Part shown: positions 1 through 10,903 of the stretch, one piece after another
How the letters are laid out: each line of letters starts with the position of its first letter
How positions within the stretch are numbered: position 1 is the stretch's first letter
Origin: Leucaena leucocephala
Lineage: Eukaryota; Streptophyta; Magnoliopsida; Fabales; Fabaceae
Length of the DNA stretch: 64,000 nucleotides
Reading direction: 5' to 3'
NCBI GenBank assembly: GCA_037074615.1
Contig: CM073524.1
Location: 18,925,406-18,989,405, forward strand
Notes under the pieces: generated by a model
Database searches by the model: none
Seen by the model: only the letters and a program-made list of their open reading frames with translations
What the model was told of the DNA's origin: nothing
Translations under genes and position numbers: made by a program

Positions 1-132
1 TGATATGATTCCAATTTATAATGAAATATATTTCATTCAAATTTTATAGAAAAATATCAAAATGAGGTTTCCTTGTCCAGATCAAATCAGTTTATTCGTT
101 GAACTTTACTGTTTATTTGGTAAATCTGGAAG
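1..132 (-). repeat. LTR C0, left fragment (minus strand)
   Basis: This stretch is the reverse complement of LTR C2 near 59700-59830, with only scattered differences. C0 resumes at 47970 after element R0. At about 132 the sequence switches in the middle of the LTR into the interior of the R0 5' LTR. Comparing both LTRs with their full copies shows that about 720 bp of C0 and the first 260 bp of the R0 LTR are missing. The left target duplication of R0 has therefore been lost by deletion. Confidence 0.75.
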
Positions 133-791
133 TGTAATTATGAAAACCTGGACCAGAAATAGGCAAAAACAGTGATCGTACTCTGATCAACCCCATATTT
201 TACCAGAAGATAGAGTAAGTGACGCCGGGTAATCCAGCGTAATACAGGAATTTTTCAAGACTCCAGATAGCCAAAATTGATCTGATAGTCTAAAAGTTAT
301 AAAAATTCCTACAGGGTATCCTAGATTTCAGATCTAGGTGAGAAATTACAGGATGATGCGTCCTGATGGGGCGGAGGTCAAAAAACTGACAGAATATCGA
401 TAGGAGGTCTGTAGAAAAAGTTATTCACAAATTAGAAAATCCAGACGGGAGTGTGAGGCCTCCGGGTATCCGATAGGGATATTTATCGGTATTTAAAAAG
501 GGACTGAATGAGTTCGGATAACCTCAGTCAGATGACCGTTATAACCCACAGGGATGCCTAAACACAGTAGGTTCAGTTTTCGAGGCGACGGACCGGGCCG
601 GTACCGGATTGGACCGAAAAGCTTCCAGAAGGCTTCTAGCTCCCTCCAATTTTGCCATGTGAAGAATGTGAGGGGTGAGGTGTCCCCTTGATGATGCAGT
701 AAAGGAATAAAAGAAAAATAGGAAATTCTGAAAAAATCAGGACCACAAGTTCATAAGGCTTCAAAATTACAAGAATGCCATCCATCAAAAC

Positions 792-799
792 TATAAATA
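792..799 (+). promoter_or_regulatory. TATA box of R0 5' LTR
   Basis: TATAAATA followed by CCCCC. The same TATAAATACCCC context recurs in most LTRs here: S1 4221-4228, S2 13218-13225, R2 14326-14333, R1 21822-21829 and 34083-34090, S3 25208-25215, S4 41425-41432, R0 46616-46623, C0 49005-49012, E 50989-50996, C2 57947-57954. It probably marks the Pol II start and so the U3/R border about 30 bp downstream. Confidence 0.75.
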
Positions 800-940
800 C
801 CCCCTAGCTCTTCATTCTCACGGCCAAGGAGCACTTTAGAGAGATAAAGAAGTTCTTGAGAGAGAAAGTGAGAGAAAGAAAGAAGAAAGGAAGTTCTGGT
901 GAAGTTGGAAGCAGTATAGAAGTTCTGGAGTTCTGCTTTT

Positions 941-950
941 AAGGTAGTAA
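941..950 (+). promoter_or_regulatory. Candidate 5' splice site in R0 LTR
   Basis: AAG|GTAGTAA about 145 bp below the TATA box. Other LTR families have a stronger donor at the equivalent place: AAG|GTAAGT in R1 (GT at 33966-33965 and 21705-21704, minus), C2 (58064) and C0 (48897, minus); ATG|GTAAGT in F (55618). The matching acceptor lies at 2256. Splicing is a prediction from consensus and position only. Confidence 0.4.
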
Positions 951-1156
951 CTACTCCTAGCTTTTATGTAATATCTTTGTGCCTTATTGTGCTATTGTTT
1001 GGTTTGATTGCTGTCTTATATGTTATGCTTGAAGCTCTATTACAATGCTATGATCATATATTATTGAATATAGAAGCACGCAGCATACTTATCTGTACAC
1101 AATCACAAGCAAGCACTGTCACTCTGCATTACATATATTGTTATGATTATTACTAC

Positions 1157-1176
1157 TGAGATTCCCTCGAATCTCA
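1157..1176 (+). other. Conserved R/U5 hairpin (R0 copy)
   Basis: TGAGATTC, loop CCTC, GAATCTCA: a perfect 8-bp stem. Equivalent hairpins lie at the same relative place in the other LTRs, including families whose stem sequence has changed on both sides (see findings). Its position below the TATA box means it is present in the transcript. Confidence 0.6.
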
Positions 1177-1296
1177 TCCCAAATAACCCATTACAGGGGA
1201 GGCTATGTCGAAGTAAATTTTGGAAATCTTGAAGGATGCCGTTAGGCTGCCGAAATTCTGGTAAACTGGTAAAGAAAGGAACTGATATGTACTGTC

Positions 1297-1373
1297 TACG
1301 TAGGTACTGTCCAAGGAGGCTGGAAGTGAGTGGACCTAGCTGGTTCATCCAGTCTTTCCTGGGTACTTACATA
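1297..1373 (+). ncRNA. Structured 77-nt LTR RNA element (R0 5' copy)
   Basis: The outer arms TACGTAGGTAC and GTACTTACATA pair almost fully. Inside lie an AGGA...CTGGA / TCCAG...TCCT stem and an apical GGACC / GGTTC stem. Copies occur at 3634-3710, 12631-12705, 25729-25805, 41935-42009, 42777-42853, 47121-47197, 54642-54718 and 60101-60177. It is probably part of the genomic RNA leader rather than a separate gene; packaging, dimerisation or translation are possible roles, none shown. Confidence 0.5.
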
Positions 1374-2147
1374 GAATGGTAGTTCTTACGAGAATTACCG
1401 AATCGGTACAAGATCGGTTACTTTCTAAAGACGAAGTATAGCCGTTATGCTGCCGGATTTCAGGAGGAAAGGATGTATTAGAAATATGAGAATTTTGTAC
1501 CTGTCCTAATGAATAGCAACTATCCTTTAATAACAGATATTGTTGGGCATGTTCTAAATATCTAATTGGCATGTTTAACTGATATGTGATGGATGTATGC
1601 ATGTGTATGTAAGAGTGAATGCTGAAAATTGTTTCTGTGAACAGTAAATCTGAGGAGATCTATTGATGTTGATAAATCATTAAAAATAGTAAATGGATGA
1701 ATAAATATCTGAAAGTTTTATGGTAAATAGTAGACATATTAATCTTTAATTTTATATATAATATGCCTCATTTGGATGTCTACACATGGATTTATAAATT
1801 GTCAAAGTTGGGACTAGAATACTGGATTTAGGAGAAAAACGTGGGATGAACAGTAAAGTTGTAACATTGACCCACGTTGACTTGGTCAAATATTGGTCAA
1901 TGAGGGATTTTTCCCTAAAATATAATTGAGTTAGCTTCATGTATCAATTGGAACCACTTCATTTCAATTTTTCTATAATTAATTATGATTTTCCGAAGTC
2001 AGGACACTCATCTGGAATTTATACAGTGAACAATACGCGAGAAGAGAAAAATTCCAGATTTAAAAATTTGACTTCAATGACATTGAAAGTGGTTCTAAAT
2101 GCTACCAAATGATCCCTAAGATGTACGAAAGTAAGGACGTTTCATTT

Positions 2148-2159
2148 TGGTATCAGAGC
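2148..2159 (+). other. R0 primer-binding site (tRNA-iMet)
   Basis: TGGTATCAGAGC, the complement of the 3' end of plant initiator tRNA-Met, starts four bases after the end of the LTR. This is the usual minus-strand primer site of plant Ty3/gypsy elements. Confidence 0.9.
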
Positions 2160-2250
2160 AAAGGATTTTGGCTTAGGAAGTGCTCTGAGTAGATGATTTA
2201 TAGATCGATATACCATGATAAAGCTGTCATAATTGACACTAAGTTAGTAT

Positions 2251-2257
2251 TTGCAGG
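2251..2257 (+). promoter_or_regulatory. Candidate 3' splice site before leader ORF
   Basis: TTTGCAG|G directly abuts the ATG at 2258. R2 has the same arrangement (TTTGCAG|G then ATG, AG at 36392-36391, minus). R1 has TTTTGCAG nine bases before its ATG (AG at 32264-32263, minus). Paired with the donor in the LTR it would remove about 1.3 kb including the PBS. Confidence 0.4.
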
Positions 2258-2956
2258 ATGACTAGATATAGATCCGGATCCGAAACCATAGTGAACCAGT
2301 GGGATCCTAGACCAGAGGTCTCTAGTTTGGATAGTTCTGAAGAGGAGATAATGAGTAATGATTCTGATCCTTGGATATCTCTAGTAGTGAGTGACTCAGA
2401 AGTGGATAGTTCTTCCGTAGGATCAAATCTTGTGGCGGATGATCAGGAGAAGAAGGTGATAAAAGGTCCTATTCCTGCCATTCCCATAAATGTGGTACCT
2501 CCAAATATAGCAGACAAATTAGGATCCAGCCAAGTACTTGATCAGATTAATGCGCCAGGTCCCAGTAGGCCCAAAGTGACATTAGTAGAGATACATTTGG
2601 GAAATCTAATCGTAAGAATGATACCATGGAGGAACCTGAGTAGAGAACAATTTGAGAGCTCGGTAGTATTAACCTGACAGCTATATGGGCTGAGGCAGAC
2701 CCTGATCAGAAATGTAGATCAAGGTTATATGGTTTATCAGAATTTCATCACAAGGGTAAAAGTGATATATCAAGCCTAGGATCCAAATATATTAACCCTA
2801 GGGCTTTGGCTAGAAATTATGGACGATGTATTGCCACCTACTCCTACCTGGAGATCAGAGTTGGATCGATATTTTGACAAAGAACCATATTGTACTGTAT
2901 CCAACTGGATCTACTTGGTAGAAGAGTATATTAGAATAAAGTTCAAGAAGAATTAG
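2258..2956 (+). pseudogene. R0 leader ORF between PBS and gag (broken)
   Basis: A 232-codon frame closely related to the intact R2 leader ORF (35694-36389): acidic serine-rich N-terminal third (LDSSEEEIMSN..., SDSEVDSSS), an APGPSRP linker, then a helical C-terminal half with VLPPTPTW. Two in-frame stops break it: TGA at 2675-2677 (R2 has Arg) and TAG near 2777 (R2 has Trp). Both are single transitions. R1 has a distant homologue in the same position. I do not recognise a named family; its function is unknown. It ends about 145 bp before the gag ATG. Confidence 0.7.
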
Positions 2957-3100
2957 GGTAATGTTTTCAATGTACGTAATGTATAAAAGATCAGTACAGT
3001 AGCATATGTATGACTGTGACATGTACCTTGTATGCTATGTTTGGACTGAAATGAGAAGTGTTGTTTATTGCATTCCCTTCTGTATTATAGTATAACAACA

Positions 3101-6100
3101 TGGTTCAAACAAGAAGAACTGTTCCGGCCGAGAAACTAAAACATCCCCCCTTAGACCCCTCAGAGTACCCTTACGAAAGCGATATTAGCTCAATCATATC
3201 TTAACTTAAGCCCAGAAATTCAAAATTGTACTCTTACGTTCCTTATTTTGGACCTTTAATTTGAAAATTAATTTATCTCGTTATACACATCCAAACAAGG
3301 CTTCTTACCTATCCACGTAATCCCCAGATGTGTACAACCGGTTCACCAAATTTTGTGGCCAAACTCCTTCGTTTACTAGGTCAAACTGAGGCCAAAACAC
3401 TGCTACCTCAGGACCTGCGAATTTCTCCCTTAATTCGTCATCCACAAATTGAACATGCCAAACAATATTTATTATTAAATAATAAAATATCATACAACAA
3501 GGCATACATCAAATTCTCATACTTCTATTACATCTTTTCCTGCCCGAATTTCGGCAGCATAACTGCTACATTCCTTCTGTAGAAAGTAATCGATCTTGTA
3601 CCGATTCGGTAATTCCCGTAGGAGCTACCATTCTACGTAAGTACCCAGGAAAGACTGGATGAACCTGCTAGGTCCACTCACTTCCAGCCTCCTTCGACAG
3701 CACCTACGTACACAGTACGTATCGGTTCCTTTCTTTGTTCCTTCTTCGTTGCCAGAATTTGGCAGCCTAACGGCGTCTCTTAAAATTTCCAGATTTTATT
3801 TTGACAGAACCTCCCCTGTAATGTTATATATGGGAATGAGATTCGGGGGAATCGCAGCAGTAATAATTATAACAATATATGTAATGCAGAGTGACGGTGC
3901 TTGCTTATGATTGTGTACAGATAAGTATGCTGCGTGCTTCCATATTCAATAACATATGATCATAGCATTGTAATAGAGCTTCAAGCATAACATATAAGAC
4001 AACAATCCAACCAAACAATAGCACAACGAATCACAAAGCCATTACATAAAAGCTAGGATTAGTTACTACCTCAAACGCTCGGCAGAACTCTACTATCTCT
4101 ATTCTGCTTCCAGCTCTGCCAGAACTTCCTTTCTTCTTTCTTTCTCTCACTTTCTCTCTCTAGCACCTCCTCCTCTCTCTAAAAAGGCTCTTGGCCGTGC
4201 ACAATGAAGAGCAAGGGGGGTATTTATAGTTTTGGTCAATGGCATTCTTGTAATTTTGAAGCCATCTGATCCTGTGGTCCTGGTTTTTTCGGAATTTCCT
4301 ATTTTTCTTTATTCCTTTTACTGCATCATGCATGACATCATCACCATGCCACCTCATGGGACACCTCATCATGCACATTTCTCACATGGCGAAATTGAAG
4401 CCTTCTTGGACACCTCATCAGCTGACTCAGCAGTTCCAGTCCAATCTAGTACCGGTCCGGTCCGATTTCCCACAAACTGGACTCAACGGCTGAGATTGTG
4501 CCACGTGTCCTTAACTTTTCTTCTCCCTCTAAGATGACCCCATGTGGCATCTGGAAGGGACCTTTCACGCCTTTCAATGCTATCCAGATAAGTCCCAGAC
4601 TTTATCTGATCACCTCCTCGGTTATCGTGTCAACCGAGTAACTTTCCTTTATTGAACAACATTAAAATAGTATTTTAATGCCACTTTTTCCCACATACTT
4701 CATGGGCTACATTCTTGGGCTCTAGGAATGTTGTCTTGGATCCTGATCAAGCTCAAGTACTCTGATGGCTCGATTCCCAAGAACAGCCCTTGGCAAATTA
4801 CCAAAATACCCCTGAGTGCCCTTTCCTGCACTATTTTAAACCTAAGGGTAAAATCGTCATTTTACACCCTTCTGTACTCTGTCAAGATATATACTGACTC
4901 TAAGTAACTTTATCTGTATGTACCTTGGCTTCTGGGCCTGTCCAGAATGACCAAAATGCCCTTCATTCATCGGTTATCCTTGTGTACAACACAGGGGCAT
5001 TTTCGTAATTTCGCACTTTTCCGGGGTTCTGCCGGACACTGGCCCACCTATCAGTCCAAGGTCTTACTGGGCCTTTGTTGGCGCCATTATTGGGCCTTTC
5101 AGGGTCCACTCCCTTCATGGCACGCATTACGAGGAATCTTCCCCCGTTAATGTTTATTGAATATTTTATCTATTATTCACCGTTTATACCCATATCCGGA
5201 CACCGGCTCCTTCTGTCTGATACACTGGCCTGCGGTGTTCAGGCATCCCTATGAGTCATATCAGTCATCTGACTGAGGTCATCCGAACTCATTCAGTCCC
5301 TTTTCAAATACCGATAAATTTCCCTATCGAATACCCGGAGGCCTCACACTCCCGTCTGGATTTTCTGATTTGTGAATAACTTTTTCTACAGGCCTCCTAT
5401 CGGTATTCTGTCATTTTCCTGACATCCACCCCATAAGGACGCATCATCCTGTATTTTCTCACCTAGATCTGAAATCTAGGATATCCGGTAGGAATTTTTA
5501 TAACTTTTGGACTATCAGTCCATTTCTGGCTACCTGGAGTCTTTCAAAATTCCAGTATTGGGCCAGATTACCGAGCGTCACTTGCTCTCCCTACCGGTGG
5601 AATCTGGGACTGAAATGCTTTCGGATAGTCCAAACCACTTTCGGCCTGACTTTCTTTAATTACACTTTAGCCCCAAGGAACTTTTCTTCTTTTCAATTAA
5701 GTCCCTTTTTATTTGGCTAAAATTACACTTAAGGACCCCACCTTTTTGTCTACTTTTCCTTTTTGGCTTTATACTTTCCATATTTGCACTTAAGCCCCTT
5801 CATTTTCTTTCTTTTGCAATTTAATCCCTTTCTTTGCATAAATGGCCATCATACCTCTAGAGACTTTCACTATATCAGTCCTGGACTTATTTGCAGTTTA
5901 GTCCCTTAAAACCCTCTGTATGTTTCGGGGACTTCTGCTAAAAGGGATATTCCTCATATTCCTCATTTTGAACCTAGGTGAACTGTCCCGATTCTGTAGG
6001 TTAAAGACTTAACTCATCTTTAAATCCTGAAGGACTTAGCTCATCCCTCGGATTCCTACAAAATACAGGTAAGTGATCTGCCCATATCAGATTACTACCC

Positions 6101-7252
6101 TGGGACTACGGGTTTAGTAGCCTGCCCATATCAAACTACTTCCCAGTTTTCCTAGACCAAAAATCAGGATGTTACAGGAACTGCGAGAGGCTGGAAACAT
6201 TAATCAAATAATATTAGAACGATTGGAACAACAACAAAGAATGATTGAGGAAATGCGGGCAGCACTGGCATGTAACGAGCAGGAGAGAGATGCCGCTATA
6301 GCTGCAGCAGTAGCAGAAGCTGTAAGCAACCTGAGGCCACCCGAGCCTTCAGGATCAGCTAGTAGAGAACCACAGTCGGTACAGCCCCAGCGACGGGGTG
6401 ACCCAAGAGAGGATGCGGCTAGCATCCAGCAATGGATGATCAAATTCTGCAAGTATAATCCTCCACTGTTTGAAGGATCATTCGAGGTGCAGATAGCTGA
6501 GGATTGGATTAGCAGATTAGAAAAGATCTTCAAGGTTATTGACTACCCAATGGAAACCAAAGCTCAGATGGCTATCTATCAGCTAGAGAAAGATGCTGAT
6601 AGGTGGTGGAAGAATACTGAGTTACTTTTGCAAGCAAGAGACATCCCGGTCACCTGGGAGGTATTTCTTGAGCAGTTTTATGAAAAATATTTTCCTCAAT
6701 CAGTGAAAGATGAAAGAGAAGCGGAATTCCTTGTACTGAGACAAGGAGAGAAGGAGTCGTTTGATGAATACCTTGCTAAGTTCATTCGGCTATCTCAATA
6801 TTCCACTTATCTGCGCCAAGTGGATGATGAACGCTGGATGACAGAAAGAATGATTCGAGGGCTGAACTCTACGCTAAAGGAGAAGTTAACTCCTCAACAA
6901 TATAGCCAATTTAATAAAGCCGTGGGGGCGTACCGTATTGTTGAAAATAGCATGAATCACAGAATGCTATTTAGATCGGGAACCAGAGATCAAGCAGCTC
7001 CTGATAAAGCCTGTCGAAATCAAGAATCTGCCAGTTGTAGCGGCTACAGGAAAAGAAAGCGACCATGGCAGAACAACAGGAGGCCAAATAGAGGGAATTT
7101 CCACGGAAAGTCCAACAATAGAGATTCAAAGGCCCAAGTATGTGACAAGTGTGGAAAGAATCATGGTGACAGACCATGTTTAATGGGCCAGAATGTTTGT
7201 TACACCTGCCGAAACCCTGATCATTTTCCCGAGAATGCCCTCAAGTTATAAC
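3101..7252 (+). pseudogene. gag: R0 gag, interrupted by solo LTR S1
   Basis: Gag starts at ATG 3101 (MVQTRRTVPAE), matching the starts of R1 (MVRTRRNQ) and R2 (MVRTRRTIPAE). After 12 codons S1 interrupts it; coding resumes at about 6182 with a coiled-coil-like stretch (ILERLEQQQRMIEEM). The ATG at 6169 lies inside S1 and is not the start. The capsid part carries WWKNTELLLQ and EKESFDEYLAKFIRLSQYS. A basic tail follows, then a nucleocapsid knuckle region (CDKCGKNHGD... CYTC). A one-base deletion near 7227 ends the frame inside the knuckle; in related copies gag runs straight into protease. The protein would form the virus-like particle. Confidence 0.85.
3137..6176 (-). mobile_element. Solo LTR S1 in R0 gag
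   Basis: It runs from TAAAACATCC (decayed TG end) to ...GGATGTTACA, 3040 bp, read on the minus strand. Flanks GAAAC (3132-3136) and GGAAC (6177-6181) form a 5-bp target duplication with one G/A difference. TATA box 4221-4228 (minus), structured element 3634-3710, hairpin near 3830-3850 with one mismatch. No internal region remains, so it formed by LTR-LTR recombination after insertion. Confidence 0.85.
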
Positions 7253-10200
7253 AAATCCAAGGCCAAGGACACCAGGAAGAGTGTTTGCACTCAACAGGGA
7301 GGATGCTCAGCGGTCACCTGAGATGATCCAAGGTATAATCTATCTCAATGATCATGCTGTGACTGCTCTATTTGATTTGGGTGCAAGCCATTCCTTTATT
7401 TCCTATGAGTGTGCTAAATGCCTAGGCCTTCGGATTAGCAAGTTGCGTTATGATATACATGTAAAAACTCCCACCAATGCTAGGGTAGTTACATCTGATG
7501 CCTGTTTGAATAGTATAGTGCGTTATGAGCACTACTGTACCACCCTAGACTTAATATGTATGCCTTTCCGGGAGATCGATGTCATACTTGGTTTAAATTG
7601 GTTAGCCTCCAATAATGTGATGCTGGACTGCAGGAACAAAACCCTAGTTTTTGGCCCAAAGGTTGCTGATCTGAGTCCGGAAGTAAGATTGAATTTCATA
7701 ACGGAGGCTCAGGCAGATAAATGTCTACGGAAAGGATGTCAGGGTTATATGGTATTCTTTTCTGTTCAAACAGAGGTAGAAGAAGGAATTAATGAGATCC
7801 CAGTAGTCAAAGAATTTCCTGAAGTCTTTCCGAAGGAGATTCAAGGATTGCCTTCAGAACTTGAGGTGGAGTTTGCAATTGATATTGCACCTGGAGCTGG
7901 ACCAGTATCCAAAGCCCCATACAGGATGACTCCTAATGAGATGATGGAACTGAAGAAGCAAATTGAGGAGCTATTAGAGAAGGGTTTCATAAGACCCAGT
8001 GTATCACCATGGGGTGCTCCTGTGTTATTCGTCAAGAAGAAGGATGGCAGTCTAAGGCTATGTATTGACTACCGGGAGTTGAATAAGATTACAGTCAAGA
8101 ATAAGTATCCTCTTCCCAGAATCGATGACCTGCTAGATCAATTGGCAGGAGCGAGCTTATTCTCTAAGATTGACTTGAGATCTGGCTATCATCAGCTAAG
8201 GGTGAAGTCAGATGATATTCCAAAGACTGCTTTCAGGATGCGCTATGGACATTTTAAGTTCCTTGTGATGCCTTTTGGACTGACAAATGCACCTGCTATT
8301 TTCATGGATTACATGAACCGGATCTTCAGGCCTTATTTAGATCAGTTCGTTGTGGTCTTCATTGATGATATCTTGGTGTACTCCAAATCTACAGAGGAAT
8401 ATGAAAGGCATTTGAGAATTGTTCTTAGTACCCTTAAAGAAAAGAAGCTTTATGCTAAGCTGAGTAAGTGTGAGTTTTGGCTTTCAGAAGTCAAATTTCT
8501 CGGTCATGTCATATCCTGAGAAGGGGTAGCTATGGATCCTAGCAAAGTTGAAGTAGCTTTGAGCTGGGAGCAGCCGAGGACAGTGACAGAGATTAGAAGC
8601 TTTCTTGGCCTAGTAGGGTACTATAGAAGATTTATTCAAGACTTTTCTCGAGTTGCCTTGCCACTTACCAAGCTTACCAGAAAGAACCAACAGTTTAAGT
8701 GGGATGAGAAGTACGAGGCTAGCTTCCAAGAGTTGAAGCAGAGATTAACCACTACTCCCGTGCTGATTATTCCAGACCCAACTCAGACTTACGTAGTCTA
8801 CACTGATGCTAGCAAGTAGGGGTTGGGATGTGTGCTGATGCAGCAAGGTAGAGTAGTAGCCTACGCTTCTCGGCAGTTAAAGCCACATGAAGAAAGTTAT
8901 CCCACTCATGATCTGGAGCTTATAGCGGTGGTTTACGCTCTGAAGATATGGAGACACTATTTATACAGAGCAACTATAGAATTGTATTACGACCACAAAA
9001 GCCTGAAGTATCTACAGGATTAGAAAGAGCTAAATATGAGGCAACGACGATGGATGGAATTGTTGAAAGATTATGACTTCCAAATGAAATACCATCCAGG
9101 AAAAGCCAATGTGGTAGCTGATGCCCTGAGTAGAAAAGTGGTGCAGGTTGCATACATGATGATCAAGGAGTTGGAATTGATAGAAGATATGCGCGATTGG
9201 AGCCCTCTATATCAAATACAGTTGACAGAGAGTCCTTTCGGAGGAGTTCATGTCATAGCTTGCATAGAAGATGAGATAAAAAAGGCTCAAAAGCAGGATA
9301 AGCTCACAGTAATATTCAAAGATAAGCTGGAGAGGGGGAGGACAAGGAATTTTGAGATTTCCCCGGAAGGATTATTGCAGTTCAGGGGAAGGCCCTATAT
9401 CCCTAATACTATGGGATTAAGAGAAAGAATTCTAGAGGAAGCACATAAAAGTCGGTGTACAGTACATCCAGGTATGACCAAGATGTACCATGATGTTAAA
9501 AGGTTATTTTGGTGACCTGGATTGAAGAAGGATGTAGTGGCTTATGTGTCCAAGTGCTTGACCTGCCAGAAAGTAAAAATTGAACATCAAAAGCCAGCGG
9601 GAACATTGCAACCTCTAGATATCCCTGAGTGGAAATGGGATGATATTGCCATGAACTTTGTGGAAGGACTACCCATGACTCCAAGTAAACATGATGCGGT
9701 ATGGGTAGTAGTTGATCGATTGACAAAGTCAGCATATTTCCTGGCAATCAATAAAACAGATTCTCTGGAGAAGCTGGCAAAGTTGTACATAAAAGAGATT
9801 GTTAGGCTTCATGGTATTCCAAGCAGCATTGTGTCCGATAGAGACCCTCGATTTACTTCTAATTTCTGGAGGGCTTTATAGGAAGAAATGGGCACTACTC
9901 TTCGATTTAGTACAACTTATCATCCTCAGACGGATGGTCAGTCGGAGAGAACAATCCAAACGCTAGAAGATATGTTGAGAGCATGTGTTTTGGATTTCAA
10001 AGGCAGCTGGGATGTCCATCTACCACTCATAGAGTTTGCGTATAATAATAGTTATCAGGCTAGCATCCAGATGGCACCCTTTGAAGCACTCTATGGATGT
10101 AAATGTAGATCCCCCTTATGCTGGCTAGAATTGAGTGAGAGGAGAATGCTTGGTCCTGATATAGTGGATCAAACTTTAGAGCAGATTGCGGTGATTAGAA

Positions 10201-10690
10201 AAAGATTACTGACGGCTCAAAGCAGAGAGAAAAGCTATGCAGATGTCAGAAGGAAGCCGTTAGAGTTTGAAAACGGTGAACATGTATTCCTTAAGTTAAC
10301 TCTAACTACTGGAGCCGGGCGATCGATCAAAGTGAAGAAGTTATATCCAAGATACATCGAACCATTCCAAATTCTCTTAAAGGTGGGGACAATAGCTTAT
10401 AGATTAGCTCTTCCTCCAAATCTTAGCCAGATACATGATGTGTTTCATGTTTCCCAATTAAAGAAGTATGTTCCAGATCCATCTCATGTAATTGAGCAAG
10501 ATGAAGTAGCGTTACGAGATGATCTGACTTATGAGGTTAGACAGTATGAATTACTGATCGAAAGGTCAAGCAGTTACGTAATAAGCAAACCCCTCTAGTT
10601 AAGGTGATTTGGAAAGGCTTGACTGAGCATGAAGCTACTTGGGAAATAGAAGAAAAGATGAAGGGGAAGTATCCTGAGTTGTTCTCATAG
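7228..10690 (+). pseudogene. pol: R0 pol: PR-RT-RNaseH-IN, multiply broken
   Basis: Same polyprotein as gag, displaced by the frameshift near 7227. Protease near 7374: active site DSG changed to DLG. RT with FIDDILVYS (catalytic FIDD at 8358-8369). RNase H with YTDASK near 8800. Integrase with zinc finger HPGMTKMYHD...CLTCQ (about 9460-9570), a catalytic core whose first Asp reads Asn (AMNF, 9654-9656), and SDRDPRFTS at about 9834. The C-terminal chromodomain-like tail (ATWEIEEKMKGKYPELFS) is reached only after a further +1 shift near 10540. Stops: TGA 8517, TAG 8817, TAG 9021, TGA 9513, TAG 9879. All fit transitions in CGA, CAG or TGG codons. Not functional. Confidence 0.9.
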
Positions 10691-10707
10691 AATATGTATA
10701 GTGTAAA

Positions 10708-10742
10708 TTTTGAGGACGAAATTTATTTTAAGGGGGAGAGAA
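10708..10742 (+). other. R0 polypurine tract and upstream box
   Basis: AAGGGGGAGAGAA (10730-10742) directly before the 3' LTR, preceded by the conserved box TTTTGAGGACGAAATTTATT. This is the plus-strand primer site. The same box and tract occur in R1, R2 and, decayed, in F. Confidence 0.85.
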
Positions 10743-10903
10743 TGTAATATCCCTAATTTTCTGTACTGATTTATATGTACAGATTGAATGAAATATACGA
10801 ATTATTTTTCAGGAAAAAGATGTGGTTATTTATGTAAAGAAAGGGATTAAATTGAAAAAGAAAGGAAATAAAGGGACTTGATTGAAATTATGGAAAGGTT
10901 AAG
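10743..10903 (+). repeat. R0 3' LTR, first part
   Basis: Begins TGTAATATCCCTAATTTTCT after the PPT and is cut at 10903 by insertion of R2. Its last five bases, TTAAG (10899-10903), are the left target duplication of R2. The LTR continues at 45283. Confidence 0.9.

Larger units (their letters stand above)
133..2144 (+). repeat. R0 5' LTR, truncated and internally deleted
   Basis: It aligns with the R0 3' LTR from about 45381 to 47969 and ends in the typical ...GTTTCA at 2144, directly before the PBS. Two losses are visible: the first 260 bp or so are gone at the C0 junction, and about 560 bp are missing at about 571, between the motifs ACACAGTAGG and TTCAGTTTTC that lie far apart in the 3' copy. 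The promoter region is kept. Small ORFs inside are chance ORFs of a non-coding LTR. Confidence 0.85.

Noticed and set aside
977..1602. Small ORFs of 60-140 codons in LTRs (here and in 3300-5150, 11312-11934, 22071-22478, 49157-51831, 53559-53744 and elsewhere)
   Set aside because: They lie in non-coding LTR sequence, occur on both strands and mirror each other in inverted copies. The 135-142 codon pair at 22071 and 34310 is simply the two R1 LTRs.
6169..6180. ATG at 6169 as the start of R0 gag
   Set aside because: It lies in the last bases of solo LTR S1. R1 and R2 homologues show that gag starts at 3101 and is interrupted.
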